NCBI RefSeq assembly: GCF_018918125.1
Contig: NZ_JAHLQA010000009.1
Span: 1-64,000, forward strand
Direction: 5' to 3'
DNA length: 64,000 nucleotides
Origin: Blautia sp. MSJ-19
Lineage (GTDB): Bacteria > Bacillota > Clostridia > Lachnospirales > Lachnospiraceae
The stretch's first letter is position 1; each line of letters starts with the position of its first letter. Made by a program: the position numbers and the translations under genes. A model generated the notes under the pieces. It was not told the DNA's origin and did not search any database. It worked only from the letters and a program-made list of their open reading frames with translations. Below are positions 31,438 through 39,820 of the stretch, piece by piece.

Positions 31438-31653
31438 ATGGGAAATAAATTTTTACAATACTTTTCACTGACAATCGCCGTGATCGGTGCCATTAACTGG
31501 GGATTAATTGGTTTTTTCAATCTGAATCTCGTCGCGCTTCTCTTTGGAAGCATGAGCTGGCTCTCCAGAATCATCTACGGTCTGGTTGGTCTTTGCGGTC
31601 TTTACCTTCTCACCTTTTATGGTCTGGTGGAACAGGACAAAACAACCGCATGA
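31438..31653 (+). CDS. DUF378 small membrane protein
   Basis: 71 residues with the typical DUF378 pattern: ...LTIAVIGAINWGLIGFFNLNLVALLFG followed by a second helix IIYGLVGLCGLYLLTFYG. Two transmembrane helices joined by a short loop; function unknown. It has a GGATGGTGACTT ribosome site. Converges on deoD with only six bases between. Confidence 0.88.
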   Translation: MGNKFLQYFSLTIAVIGAINWGLIGFFNLNLVALLFGSMSWLSRIIYGLVGLCGLYLLTFYGLVEQDKTTA

Positions 31654-31659
31654 TCCTGA

Positions 31660-32373
31660 TCAGCAGGACTCCAGTGCTACCTTCATCATATTCTCAAAAG
31701 ACTCCTGTCTTGCCAGTGATGACAATTCTTCATGCGTCACAAAAGAGTCTGAAATAGTCAGAAGGCAGGCTGCATTTTTACCAAGGAGCTTCGCATTGTG
31801 AAACAGTGCGAAGCTTTCCATTTCTATACACTCACATCCATATTTCTGATTGATTTCTCTGAAATCTTCCATATGTTCTTCCGGATAGAAAACATCGCAG
31901 GAATGAACACGTGCTGTCTTGACCGGAATCTGCAGCCGTTTTGCCGTCGCAATGATCTTGTCATTCAGGGCACTGGATGGATACAAAACATCATCCTGAC
32001 ATCCATTCTGTACTTTTGCAAAGCTGGAACGACTCCATACACTGTCCGCAAGAACAACATCCAGTACTGCAAGATGTTCTGTATAAGAACCTGCCGATCC
32101 GATACGGATAATATTTTCTACATCATAAAACTTATACAACTCATAAGAATAAATACCTATTGACGGCATTCCCATCCCACTTGCCATAACAGTAAGTTCT
32201 TTGCCTTTGTATGTTCCGGTGTAGGCATACATATTTCTGACCTGGTTGACCAATCTGGCATCCTCTAAAAAATGTTCTGCCACATATTTGGCACGAAGAG
32301 GATCTCCCGGCATCAGAACATTTTTTGCGATTTCACCTTTTTGAGCTTCAATATGAGGGGTTGGTACTGGCAT
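31660..32373 (-). CDS. deoD: Purine nucleoside phosphorylase, DeoD type
   Basis: Splits purine (deoxy)ribonucleosides with phosphate, feeding purine salvage. The 237-residue hexameric-type enzyme shows TPHIEAQKGEIAKNVLMPGDPLRAK at the N-terminus (phosphate site), ASGMGMPSIGIYSYEL, and the nucleoside-site CECIEMESFALF. It has an AGGAGG site. A single gene; it complements the de novo purine genes at the window's start. Confidence 0.96.
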   Translation of the reverse strand: MPVPTPHIEAQKGEIAKNVLMPGDPLRAKYVAEHFLEDARLVNQVRNMYAYTGTYKGKELTVMASGMGMPSIGIYSYELYKFYDVENIIRIGSAGSYTEHLAVLDVVLADSVWSRSSFAKVQNGCQDDVLYPSSALNDKIIATAKRLQIPVKTARVHSCDVFYPEEHMEDFREINQKYGCECIEMESFALFHNAKLLGKNAACLLTISDSFVTHEELSSLARQESFENMMKVALESC

Positions 32374-32408
32374 CTTTCATTCCTCCTGTCTTTTTTATTT
32401 ATAAGACG

Positions 32409-32438
32409 AAAAAAGGACTCTGAAAACTCAGAGTCCTT
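32409..32438 (-). terminator. Terminator of the tRNA-Gly unit
   Basis: Minus-strand AAGGACTCTGAG/TTTTCAGAGTCCTT stem with a T6 tail, directly after the second tRNA-Gly. Confidence 0.85.
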
Positions 32439-32441
32439 AAG

Positions 32442-32514
32442 AGCGATAGACGGGGCTCGAACCCGCGGTCTCGACCTTGGCAAGGTCGCGCGTTACCAAC
32501 TACGCCACTATCGC
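32442..32514 (-). tRNA. tRNA-Gly (GCC)
   Basis: Full cloverleaf on the minus strand: acceptor GCGATAG/CTATCGC, anticodon stem CGACC/GGTCG around loop TTGCCAA (anticodon GCC), T arm with GGTTCGAGCCC. The encoded 3' end is not followed by CCA. Confidence 0.97.
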
Positions 32515-32519
32515 ATAAG

Positions 32520-32590
32520 AGCGGGTGATGGGAATCGAACCCACGTATCCAGCTTGGAAGGCTGGTGTTCTACCATTGAACTACACCCGC
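32520..32590 (-). tRNA. tRNA-Gly (TCC)
   Basis: Cloverleaf with acceptor GCGGGTG/CACCCGC, anticodon stem CCAGC/GCTGG around CTTCCAA (anticodon TCC), T arm GGGTTCGATTCCC. Co-transcribed with the GCC isoacceptor five bases downstream; together they read all GGN codons except via wobble limits. Confidence 0.97.
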
Positions 32591-32641
32591 ATATCGCTGT
32601 TCTTGCGTTGCGTTTGTGTTTCGCTCGCTTCAACGATATTG

Positions 32642-32670
32642 AGTATATCTTATAACTCATAGTTTGTCAA
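32642..32670 (-). promoter_or_regulatory. Promoter of the tRNA-Gly pair
   Basis: Minus-strand TTGACA (32665-32670), 17-bp spacer, TATACT (32642-32647). The leader between it and the tRNA begins and ends with ATATCG/CGATAT. Confidence 0.75.
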
Positions 32671-32750
32671 CAGGTTTTTTTAATTTTTTTAAAAATTTTT
32701 ATTTTGTATTTTTTCCTGTTATTTTGTATAGTTTTGACAGTTTCAAATAT

Positions 32751-33683
32751 TTAATCCTGCCAGTCCCATACATCGGTCTTGGATACTGCATTGCGTGGTT
32801 TCTTGATCACAAGTTCCGGACTCTTCGCACTTACTTTGGTATTTGCAGGAATGGATTCTGTAATAAACGTATTACCACCGATAATCGTGTTCTCTCCAAT
32901 CACAGTCTCACCGCCAAGCACAGAAGAATTAGAATAAATCGTGACATTATCCTTGATCGTAGGATGACGTTTTACATTTGCAAGCTGCTGTCCCTGTCTT
33001 GTAGAAAGTGCTCCCAGAGTCACACCCTGATACAGTTTTACGTTACGTCCAATTTCTGTTGTCTCACCAATTACCACACCCGTACCATGGTCAATAAAGA
33101 AATAATCTCCAATCACAGCACCTGGGTTGATATCGATTCCTGTCTTACCATGTGCATACTCTGTCATAATTCTCGGAATGTACGGAACTTCTTCTTTATA
33201 TAAAATATGTGCCAGACGATATACATAAATTGCAAACAGTCCTGGATAGGAGGAAATGATCTCTTCCTTGCTTTTTGCCGCCGGGTCGCCGTCGAAACCT
33301 GCCTGCACATCCTTCAGAAGACGCTGCTGCACATCTGGCAGCTGTGCAAAGAATCCGGCACAGATACGGTCTGCCTCTTCCCGTGCCCCCTCCTGCTCAA
33401 GTTCCGGATCTGCATACAGAAGTGCGATCTCGATCTGTTCTTTAAGGCTGTCATAAAGATCGTTCAGGCGATATCCTGCAAAATACTCTGGAAACACCTT
33501 CGCTGCCGAATCATTCCAGAAGTATCCTGGAAAAATAACTGACCGAAGCTGCTTGACAACATCAATAACTGCTGCCCTGCTTGGAAGCTCACGGTTATTC
33601 TTTGGCATAAATAACTCTTCGTTTTTATAATTCTCGGTCAAAGCTTCAGTTGCTTTGAGAATTACATCTTTTTTTCTGTTCAT
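32751..33683 (-). CDS. cysE: Serine O-acetyltransferase
   Basis: Makes O-acetylserine from serine and acetyl-CoA, the first step of cysteine synthesis. The 310-residue protein has a helical N-terminal domain (to about 165) and a left-handed beta-helix of hexapeptide repeats (INPGAVIGDYFFIDHGTGVVIGETTEIGRNVKLYQGVTLGA). It is longer than E. coli CysE (273) and resembles the EpsC-like form common in Clostridia. Single gene; no T-box or S-box leader is seen. Confidence 0.95.
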   Translation of the reverse strand: MNRKKDVILKATEALTENYKNEELFMPKNNRELPSRAAVIDVVKQLRSVIFPGYFWNDSAAKVFPEYFAGYRLNDLYDSLKEQIEIALLYADPELEQEGAREEADRICAGFFAQLPDVQQRLLKDVQAGFDGDPAAKSKEEIISSYPGLFAIYVYRLAHILYKEEVPYIPRIMTEYAHGKTGIDINPGAVIGDYFFIDHGTGVVIGETTEIGRNVKLYQGVTLGALSTRQGQQLANVKRHPTIKDNVTIYSNSSVLGGETVIGENTIIGGNTFITESIPANTKVSAKSPELVIKKPRNAVSKTDVWDWQD

Positions 33684-33819
33684 GGTTTAACCTCTTTCCG
33701 CAATTTCTGCAAAGATGCTAATACGTAACGTATAACTACTCTGCGGATTTCTTTCCTTATATCATATTATAGGATTGTTTTCGCGTCAACAAAAGATTCT
33801 CTTCCCGGCAAAAAAAGAA

Positions 33820-33848
33820 TTGACCTTTCCGCGATCTGACTATATAAT
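33820..33848 (+). promoter_or_regulatory. tRNA-Ser promoter
   Basis: TTGACC (33820-33825), 17-bp spacer, TATAAT (33843-33848), 33 bases before the tRNA. Confidence 0.75.
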
Positions 33849-33880
33849 GGAACATGGTCAGAGCAATCTGTTTCAGATCC

Positions 33881-33968
33881 GGAGATGTACCCAAGTGGCT
33901 GAAGGGTCCGCACTCGAAATGCGGTAGGTCGGGCAACCGGCGCGAGGGTTCAAATCCCTCCATCTCCG
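33881..33968 (+). tRNA. tRNA-Ser (CGA)
   Basis: Class II tRNA of 88 bases: acceptor GGAGATG/CATCTCC, anticodon stem CCGCA/TGCGG around CTCGAAA (anticodon CGA), long variable arm (TCGGGCAACCGG region), T arm GGGTTCAAATCCC, discriminator G. Confidence 0.97.
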
Positions 33969-33971
33969 CTA

Positions 33972-34000
33972 TTGACAAACAGAATATTATCTGCTATAAT
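33972..34000 (+). promoter_or_regulatory. Full-consensus promoter of tRNA-Trp
   Basis: TTGACA (33972-33977), exactly 17 bp, TATAAT (33995-34000). A perfect match to the vegetative consensus, starting four bases after tRNA-Ser. Confidence 0.85.
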
Positions 34001-34041
34001 TCATTTTGTTGCAGATAAAGTTGCAATTATTTCAATAATAT

Positions 34042-34112
34042 AGGGGATTGGTCAAATGGTATGATAGGGGTCTCCAAAACCTTTGGTGGGAGTTCGATTC
34101 TCTCATCCCCTG
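34042..34112 (+). tRNA. tRNA-Trp (CCA)
   Basis: 71 bases: acceptor AGGGGAT/ATCCCCT, anticodon loop CTCCAAA (CCA), T arm GGGAG-TTCGATT-CTCTC. The helices are weak: the D stem GTCA/TGAT and T stem each contain a G-U pair and the anticodon stem GGGGT/ACCTT starts with two. It has its own perfect promoter and a terminator, so is probably expressed. Confidence 0.88.
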
Positions 34113-34120
34113 CTCTTAGG

Positions 34121-34168
34121 AACGCTGAAAAGCCTTATAAATCAAGGGTTTTCAGCGTTTTTGATTTT
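34121..34168 (+). terminator. tRNA-Trp terminator
   Basis: AACGCTGAAAAGCC/GGTTTTCAGCGTT hairpin followed by TTTTGATTTT. Confidence 0.85.
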
Positions 34169-34233
34169 CCGTAAATTACAAAGAGTATTAATCAGGGTAT
34201 CAAAACTGGTACCCCGATTGCTTTTTGTTTCAT

Positions 34234-34710
34234 TTATCTTTCCTGTATCTCTTTACCACTGATATGCTCAATCTCTATCGCAAAGAGCTGCACGGCCTTT
34301 CCTGAACGTTCGATTTCTTCGTCGATCAGCTGTTCATTTGGATAGTATTTCCTGGCGATTTTCTTAAGAATCTCTGTTGCTTCTGTGCCCTCTTTCAACA
34401 GATGGCATCTGCCAAATACAACCGCGCTCTGCACAAACGGTGCCCATGCTTCTTCTCTGATCGTTTCATTTCCATAAACAGTGAAGCATACTTTGTCGTC
34501 AGCTCGCAGGGCATCGACTTTATGTCCAACGCGTGCTCCGTGAAAATATATTTTCTCAGCATTTCTGTCATAGAAATAATTGACAGGAACTGCATAAGGA
34601 TATCCATCATCTCCATTTACCGCAAGAACACCACGCCTGCTGCATTGCAGAAGTTCCTTCGCGGCATCAATATCCATTTCTTTTTTCTTTCTTCGAATCG
34701 GTCTGAACAT
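34234..34710 (-). CDS. FMN-binding split-barrel protein (pyridoxamine oxidase-like, NimA type)
   Basis: A 158-residue flavin protein of the pyridoxamine 5'-phosphate oxidase-like fold; relatives reduce nitro compounds or have unknown reactions. Seen are the start of the fold (AAKELLQCSRRGVLAVNGDDGYPYAVPVNYFYD) and the FMN-site IYFHGARVGHKVDALRADDKVCFTV. The ATG at 34710 follows GAGAGG; the upstream ATG at 34725 would put that site inside the gene. It lies downstream of a flavodoxin-fold reductase, so a redox pair is plausible. Confidence 0.88.
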   Translation of the reverse strand: MFRPIRRKKKEMDIDAAKELLQCSRRGVLAVNGDDGYPYAVPVNYFYDRNAEKIYFHGARVGHKVDALRADDKVCFTVYGNETIREEAWAPFVQSAVVFGRCHLLKEGTEATEILKKIARKYYPNEQLIDEEIERSGKAVQLFAIEIEHISGKEIQER

Positions 34711-34751
34711 TGCTTTCCTCTCCATTTCTGCACAAATTTTATAATGACTTT

Positions 34752-35399
34752 TTATCGAATAAAATGTGTTGCTACTCTTTCTTCTTTCTCCGGAAGACCA
34801 AACTTTTCTTTGCCAAGTGCAATGCTCTTCATCAGGAATGTCATATTTGCGGCAAGTGTGCGCATGGTCTGTTTTCCTTCTTCATCCCGCTCTGCTTCTC
34901 CTGGTGTTCTTCCATGGATGCTGTTCCAGTACTGGCTGGATGCGACCGGCATGCCGGAAATGGTGAAATATTTATTGAGTTCATCAAAGGTCGCTGAACA
35001 TCCACCTCGTCTTGCACAGGCAATGCTTGCACCGACTTTCATGGTCTTGTCAAAATGACTGCTGTAAAACAGACGGTCAAGACAGGCGATCAGGGTTGCG
35101 TTTGCAGATGCGTAATAAACCGGGCTGGCGATCACAAGGCCGTCTGCCTCTTCAAATTTCGGTGCAAGTTCATTCACCACATCGTCAAACACGCATTTGC
35201 CTTTTTCATAGCAGGAATTGCACGCCACACAGCCGCGGATAGCTTTGTTTCCCACTGTAACGATTTCCGTTTCTACTCCGTTTTCTTTAAAAACTTTCTC
35301 CATTTCTCTGAGTGCAATAGAGGTGTTTCCATTTGCCTTCGGGCTTCCGTTGATCATAAGTACTTTCATAGTAGATTCTTCTGTTGATATTTTGCTCAT
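34752..35399 (-). CDS. Flavodoxin-fold NAD(P)H-dependent oxidoreductase
   Basis: A 215-residue FMN reductase of the iron-sulfur flavoprotein/NADPH-dependent FMN reductase group. The phosphate loop KVLMINGSPKANGNTSIAL, the AIRGCVACNSCYEKGKC cysteine cluster and ADGLVIASPVYYASANATLIACLDRLFY are typical. CxxCxxxxxC could bind a small cluster or be structural. Start at 35399 by AAAAGGAG. Runs into the FMN split-barrel gene 41 bases on; the substrate is unknown. Confidence 0.9.
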   Translation of the reverse strand: MSKISTEESTMKVLMINGSPKANGNTSIALREMEKVFKENGVETEIVTVGNKAIRGCVACNSCYEKGKCVFDDVVNELAPKFEEADGLVIASPVYYASANATLIACLDRLFYSSHFDKTMKVGASIACARRGGCSATFDELNKYFTISGMPVASSQYWNSIHGRTPGEAERDEEGKQTMRTLAANMTFLMKSIALGKEKFGLPEKEERVATHFIR

Positions 35400-35452
35400 A
35401 ACATTCTCCTTTTCGTTTGCTAAGATAAGTATAATTGCATATGCCGTAAATA

Positions 35453-36145
35453 TCAAATATTTATATCCGGCAAAATCATAGCTTCTCTTTTTTTCCAACT
35501 GACAAATCCATATAAATCATTGATGAAAAAAATCATAAAATTAAACGCTACTGGCACATACGCTGGATTTTTTAAGGATGCCAGTATCCACAAAACAATC
35601 AGTATAATATCATTCGACGCATATCCCAGTGCATAATAAGAAGATCGCAGAAGTGTCAATGCTGATGCGAGAAAACTGGTTGTAATAGATATTGTACTGA
35701 ATACAATGTTTGGCGTATTTAATGCCCGAAGTATAAAATAAAATATCAGTGTTGTCGCCACACCAAAAATCACAAGTCCGGCAATATGTTTCGAGGTCAG
35801 CTTCTGAATTGCAACACTGCTCCCGTTTTCAGATGAATTCTTTGCCCATGTGATAATTGACCATACTGACATTGGCAGAGACATTCCAAGGTAAGTGATC
35901 ATCTCACCCCAATAGTGAAAACGCCATGAAATAACCGCATATAAAATGCAAAATATGGTCATTAAGATTTGCGACCAGACATTGCCTTTGGCAGCAAAAA
36001 TTAATGCTGTAACTCCGATGCAGGTAGCTGCTAAAGTGAGCAGGTCAATATTTCCAGTCATTATATTGGAAATAATCACCGCCAATAATGAGCCAAGCCA
36101 CAATGCCCATTCTTTTTTTGTCAGAGTCTTTATTGAATTGCACAT
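35453..36145 (-). CDS. pnuC: PnuC-like nicotinamide riboside transporter
   Basis: A 230-residue membrane protein with about seven helices and PnuC-type signatures (ISWRFHYWGEMITYLGMSLPMSVWSIITW and the C-terminal VPVAFNFMIFFINDLYGFVSWKKRE). It would take up nicotinamide riboside as an NAD precursor, which suits the redox genes on either side, though that link is only inferred. No NadR or NiaR gene is next to it. The GAGGTGTAATT site decides the start. Confidence 0.85.
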   Translation of the reverse strand: MCNSIKTLTKKEWALWLGSLLAVIISNIMTGNIDLLTLAATCIGVTALIFAAKGNVWSQILMTIFCILYAVISWRFHYWGEMITYLGMSLPMSVWSIITWAKNSSENGSSVAIQKLTSKHIAGLVIFGVATTLIFYFILRALNTPNIVFSTISITTSFLASALTLLRSSYYALGYASNDIILIVLWILASLKNPAYVPVAFNFMIFFINDLYGFVSWKKREAMILPDINI

Positions 36146-36177
36146 AATTACACCTCATTTCTTTCCCAAAACGCCAA

Positions 36178-36213
36178 AAGATGGTACTCCGGAATTTTCA
36201 CGGAATACCATCC
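36178..36213 (-). terminator. Terminator of the MATE-MerR unit
   Basis: Minus-strand GATGGTATTCCG ... CGGAGTACCATC with TTTT, just past the MerR stop. Confidence 0.7.
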
Positions 36214-36235
36214 TGCCCATTGGGAATCTTTTTAA

Positions 36236-37057
36236 TCATTTTACAGGAATACAGATTTCTGTCACAAATTTTTCCGGATCATTTGTGATGCCGTAGTCAA
36301 TAAGTGTGATCTCACGGGAAAATCCGACAATCTGCATCTGATGTTTTTTTATATAATTCAGTAGTTTCTTATACTGTCCCGGAGCTTCTGCATGACTGCC
36401 CCGGAAGCACAGACGGACACATAATGATTCCTCCACAGGCATTGTCTCTCCATCATAGATGTCTTCATCGTCCAGTATCAGAAAGATGCCGTCATATTTT
36501 TGGTATTCCGCTGACTGTAAATGCTCTGGCGAAATTCCAAGTCCGACCTTGCCAAGAAATACGACTGCCTCTGCCTGTGACTGATCCAACTTTCTGATAG
36601 GAGCTTCCATATCCTGGGAGTCTTCTATTTTCAGCGGAGCATCCATCCATACGATCCGGCTTGCCGGAAGCTGTACTAATGTCACAGTATCCAACGGCAT
36701 ATTCTGTGCCTCTGCCAAACCATTTAAACGATGATTTATTTTTTGCTCAATGCGCTTTAATTCCTGTTGTTTTTCCAGAACAATCTTTTTTTGCTGCATC
36801 AGCTTTTCTTCAATGTTACTTATGTCCCTGTTTTTCAGAAAATCCTCTATTTCAGTCAATGGCATATCCAAGGCTCTTAAATATCGGATCGTATTAAGTA
36901 CCTCAAACTGTTCTGTTCCGTAATAACGATACCCTGTATCTGGAGAAGTATATTCCGGATGAAGAAGTCCAACATTTTCATAATGCCGCAGGCTGCTGAC
37001 ACTGATATGAAAAAGTTTCGATACTTTGCCTATGGAAAACAGCCCTTTTTTGTCCAT
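36236..37057 (-). CDS. MerR-family regulator with GyrI-like effector domain
   Basis: A 273-residue BmrR-like transcription factor: winged-helix HTH (SIGKVSKLFHISVSSLRHYENVGLLHPEY) at residues 7-35, a coiled-coil dimerisation helix (about 80-115), and a C-terminal ligand-binding domain of the GyrI/BmrR type (about 120-273) likely to bind small hydrophobic or cationic drugs. It lies four bases after the MATE exporter and is its probable regulator; a MerR-type promoter stands before the pair. Confidence 0.92.
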   Translation of the reverse strand: MDKKGLFSIGKVSKLFHISVSSLRHYENVGLLHPEYTSPDTGYRYYGTEQFEVLNTIRYLRALDMPLTEIEDFLKNRDISNIEEKLMQQKKIVLEKQQELKRIEQKINHRLNGLAEAQNMPLDTVTLVQLPASRIVWMDAPLKIEDSQDMEAPIRKLDQSQAEAVVFLGKVGLGISPEHLQSAEYQKYDGIFLILDDEDIYDGETMPVEESLCVRLCFRGSHAEAPGQYKKLLNYIKKHQMQIVGFSREITLIDYGITNDPEKFVTEICIPVK

Positions 37058-37061
37058 ATCA

Positions 37062-38420
37062 TCACGCTCCCTTCCTACTTATCGGTTCTTTATGATACAT
37101 CAACCCAAATGCGATCACACAGATCAGCACCGATAACAACGAACCTGCTGCTGTCGCCAGTCCCATCGGAAACAATGTTGTCTGAAATATCCGTGATGTC
37201 AGATAAACTCCCGGGATACGGACCAGTACGATTGCCAGAATATTGTGCAAAAATGACAGTCCGGATTTTCCGCAGGCACAGAAATAACCACTGAAGCTAA
37301 AGTGAATACCTGCAAAAATACAGTCAAAGATGTAGCCTCTCAAATACTGACTGCCAAGCCGTATCACATCTGCTCCATCTGATGTATTCCCATCTGTAAA
37401 TAAAGAAACAATCGGTCCGGCAGTAAACTGTATTGTAATCACTGCCAGTATTCCAAATCCAACTGCGATCATAACCGCATACCGCAGGGTTTCCATGGCA
37501 CGTTCCCTTTTTCCTGCCCCGATATTCTGTGCTCCAAGAGCCGAAACTGTAGATAACATAGAGGACGGAACCAGAAACAGAAAGCTCATGATTTTCTCTA
37601 CAATGCCTACAGCCGCTGCGTCATTTAGCCCTCTCTGGTTTGCAATGATCGTTATCACAATAAAAGCAACCTGAATCAGACCGTCCTGCACAGCGATCGG
37701 AATGCCAATAGAAAGAATTTTTCCCATCACCGGTCGATGCGGTTTGAAATCTGTCTTAATAAGCACAACGCTTTTCCTTTTTATAATAACGATCAGAGAT
37801 ACCAGTACGCTGATTGCCTGAGAAATGGTTGTTCCAAGTGCCGCACCAGCAGGGCCAAGCCTGAACACACCCATAAAAATGTAATCCAGCACGATATTTG
37901 CCACACATGCCACAGCAATAAAATACATAGGGCTCCTGCTGTCTCCCATACCTCTGAAAATAGAGCTGATGATGTTATATGCTGTAATAAACGGAATACC
38001 AATAAAACAGATCGTCAGATATGTGACCGTACCATTTACAGCCTCCGAAGGTGTAGACATTGCTGCTACGATCGGGTGTACCAGGGTAAGCAGCAATGCC
38101 ATCCCCACGATAGCAACTCCCATAAACAGAACAACCGTGTTTCCGATAGCTTTGGATGCCTGTTTTTTATTATTCGCTCCAATTGCCTGGGCGATACTTA
38201 CCGTTGTACCCATAGCAAGACCTACGATCATAACTGTGATCATATGCATAATCTGTGAGCCGACAGATACCGCAGTAGTACTTGCCACACCGTCATATTG
38301 TCCAATGATGAACAAATCAGCCATCCCATAGAGTGTCTGCAAAAAATAGGAAAGCAGGTACGGAAGGGAAAACAAAATTACATTTTTGAAAACACTTCCT
38401 GTCGTAAGATTTTTTTCCAT
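37062..38420 (-). CDS. MATE-family multidrug efflux transporter
   Basis: A 452-residue, 12-helix exporter driven by Na+ or H+, of the NorM/DinF-like group common in Clostridia. Family motifs include LFSLPYLLSYFLQTLYGMADLFIIGQYDG near the start and GVFRLGPAGAALGTTISQAISVLVSL in the middle. Start at 38420, by GAGGAAA; eleven in-frame upstream codons lack support. First gene of the MATE-merR operon. Confidence 0.95.
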   Translation of the reverse strand: MEKNLTTGSVFKNVILFSLPYLLSYFLQTLYGMADLFIIGQYDGVASTTAVSVGSQIMHMITVMIVGLAMGTTVSIAQAIGANNKKQASKAIGNTVVLFMGVAIVGMALLLTLVHPIVAAMSTPSEAVNGTVTYLTICFIGIPFITAYNIISSIFRGMGDSRSPMYFIAVACVANIVLDYIFMGVFRLGPAGAALGTTISQAISVLVSLIVIIKRKSVVLIKTDFKPHRPVMGKILSIGIPIAVQDGLIQVAFIVITIIANQRGLNDAAAVGIVEKIMSFLFLVPSSMLSTVSALGAQNIGAGKRERAMETLRYAVMIAVGFGILAVITIQFTAGPIVSLFTDGNTSDGADVIRLGSQYLRGYIFDCIFAGIHFSFSGYFCACGKSGLSFLHNILAIVLVRIPGVYLTSRIFQTTLFPMGLATAAGSLLSVLICVIAFGLMYHKEPISRKGA

Positions 38421-38453
38421 AAAAATTTCCTCTTTCTTATCTGATATAAACAT

Positions 38454-38484
38454 ATCATAAACTCTATAACAGTTGTAGAGTCAA
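38454..38484 (-). promoter_or_regulatory. MerR-type promoter with 19-bp spacer and dyad operator
   Basis: Minus strand: -35 TTGACT (38479-38484), a 19-bp spacer, -10 TATGAT (38454-38459). The spacer is filled by a 21-bp dyad (38461-38481) with arms ACTCTAYAAC/GTTRTAGAGT and one mismatched pair. Over-long spacers with a centred dyad are the hallmark of MerR-activated promoters. Confidence 0.85.
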
Positions 38485-38568
38485 CAGGAAATTTTAAAAG
38501 TATCAAATTATCTTTTTATATTTCTTATGAATCTCAGTTGAATATTCAGAATAGTTACTTTTCATCAA

Positions 38569-39747
38569 CTAATTTCGCTGTAACCATTTCTTATACGACA
38601 GGTCAATGGCAAACGCCCCTAACGGTGCGGTAAGTACTATCGCAAGAACCGCCACTGAAAGTACCAGATCTCCACAGGAAAGCCCTAATGCAAGCGGTAT
38701 TCCTCCAATTGCAGCCTGAACAGTTGCTTTCGGTGTGTATGCTATCATTGCAAACAATCGCTCTTTTCCTTTAAGACTTGTTCCTAACAGGCATACAAAT
38801 ACGCCAAGCATTCTAAATACCAATGCGCCAATAATAACAATCAGAGCCTTGGCTCCAACTTTTCCAAGGTATCCAATGTTTACAGTTGCTCCTACAAGCA
38901 CAAACAAAAAGACTTCTGCCGCAACCCATAACTTTCCATATTTTACAGAAAGTCTTTTCGCAACAACTTCTCGCTTTTTCTGTAATCCTATACCAATAAA
39001 CATAATAGCGATCAATGCTGAAAATGTAATTGCTGTTGTCAGTTTGTCTTCTATTACCACAAGCAAAAATGAAATACTCAAAATAATAAGCACCTTTGAC
39101 GTATCCCGGATATGCACCTTCTCAAAGAAATAAGCCAGCAGAACTCCAAGTAACAGTCCGATCACAATTCCCAGGAATATTGAGATCGGAATATTTACAA
39201 ACTTAAGTAGGGAAGCTCCTTCGCCCTGCATCATTCCAACAAATGTAGAAAACAGAACAATAACATACACATCATCAACGGATGCTCCTGCAAGAATCAA
39301 TTGTGGAATTCCTTCGTTTACTCCATAGCCTTCATCCATAAGCCTGACCATCCTGGGAACAACAACAGCCGGTGAAACCGCTGCAAGTACCGCACCCATA
39401 ACAGCCGCCTCCAATACGGTCAATCCCATCAACTTTGGTGCCAGTAGAATCATGCCGATCAGTTCAAAAGACGCAGGTACAAAACACATAAGAACTGCGG
39501 GTCGTCCAATTTTTTTAAGTCCGGATAAATCCAGTCCCAGACCCGCTCTTGTGAGGATAATGATCAATGCTATTTTACGAAGTTCTGCAGATATTCCAAG
39601 AATACTGCCATCCAATAGATTAAGTCCATATGGACCCAAAATAATACCGGTAATTAACATTCCAAGCAAACTCGGTAATTTGATTTTCTGGCATATCCAT
39701 CCCATGAACATTCCCAAAATAAGAATCAGCGAAATACTTAATAACAT
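38569..39747 (-). CDS. Cation:proton antiporter (CPA family)
   Basis: A 392-residue membrane protein with about 12 helices, matching the Na+/H+ exchanger fold (LPSLLGMLITGIILGPYGLNLLD near the N-terminus; a GASVDDVYVIVLFSTFVG segment with the conserved acidic residues of the ion site). No C-terminal RCK/TrkA-N domain, so it is not a KefB-type channel. The ATG at 39747 is fixed by AAGGAGG. A terminator-like hairpin lies immediately before this ribosome site. Confidence 0.9.
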   Translation of the reverse strand: MLLSISLILILGMFMGWICQKIKLPSLLGMLITGIILGPYGLNLLDGSILGISAELRKIALIIILTRAGLGLDLSGLKKIGRPAVLMCFVPASFELIGMILLAPKLMGLTVLEAAVMGAVLAAVSPAVVVPRMVRLMDEGYGVNEGIPQLILAGASVDDVYVIVLFSTFVGMMQGEGASLLKFVNIPISIFLGIVIGLLLGVLLAYFFEKVHIRDTSKVLIILSISFLLVVIEDKLTTAITFSALIAIMFIGIGLQKKREVVAKRLSVKYGKLWVAAEVFLFVLVGATVNIGYLGKVGAKALIVIIGALVFRMLGVFVCLLGTSLKGKERLFAMIAYTPKATVQAAIGGIPLALGLSCGDLVLSVAVLAIVLTAPLGAFAIDLSYKKWLQRN

Positions 39748-39770
39748 AATTTTCCTCCTTCTATACGCAG

Positions 39771-39820
39771 AAAAAGCTGACACTTTCTGCGTTCGTTTAA
39801 TCGCAGAAGTCATCAGCTTT
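39771..39820 (-). terminator. Terminator/attenuator-like hairpin before the antiporter
   Basis: Minus-strand arms AAAGCTGATGACTTCTGCG (39802-39820) and CGCAGAAAGTGTCAGCTTT (39773-39791) with a 10-base loop and T tail, ending about 10 bases before the antiporter's AAGGAGG. Confidence 0.7.

Noticed and set aside
33757-33978. 73-codon minus-strand frame
   Set aside because: It covers the tRNA-Ser gene and its promoter on the other strand.
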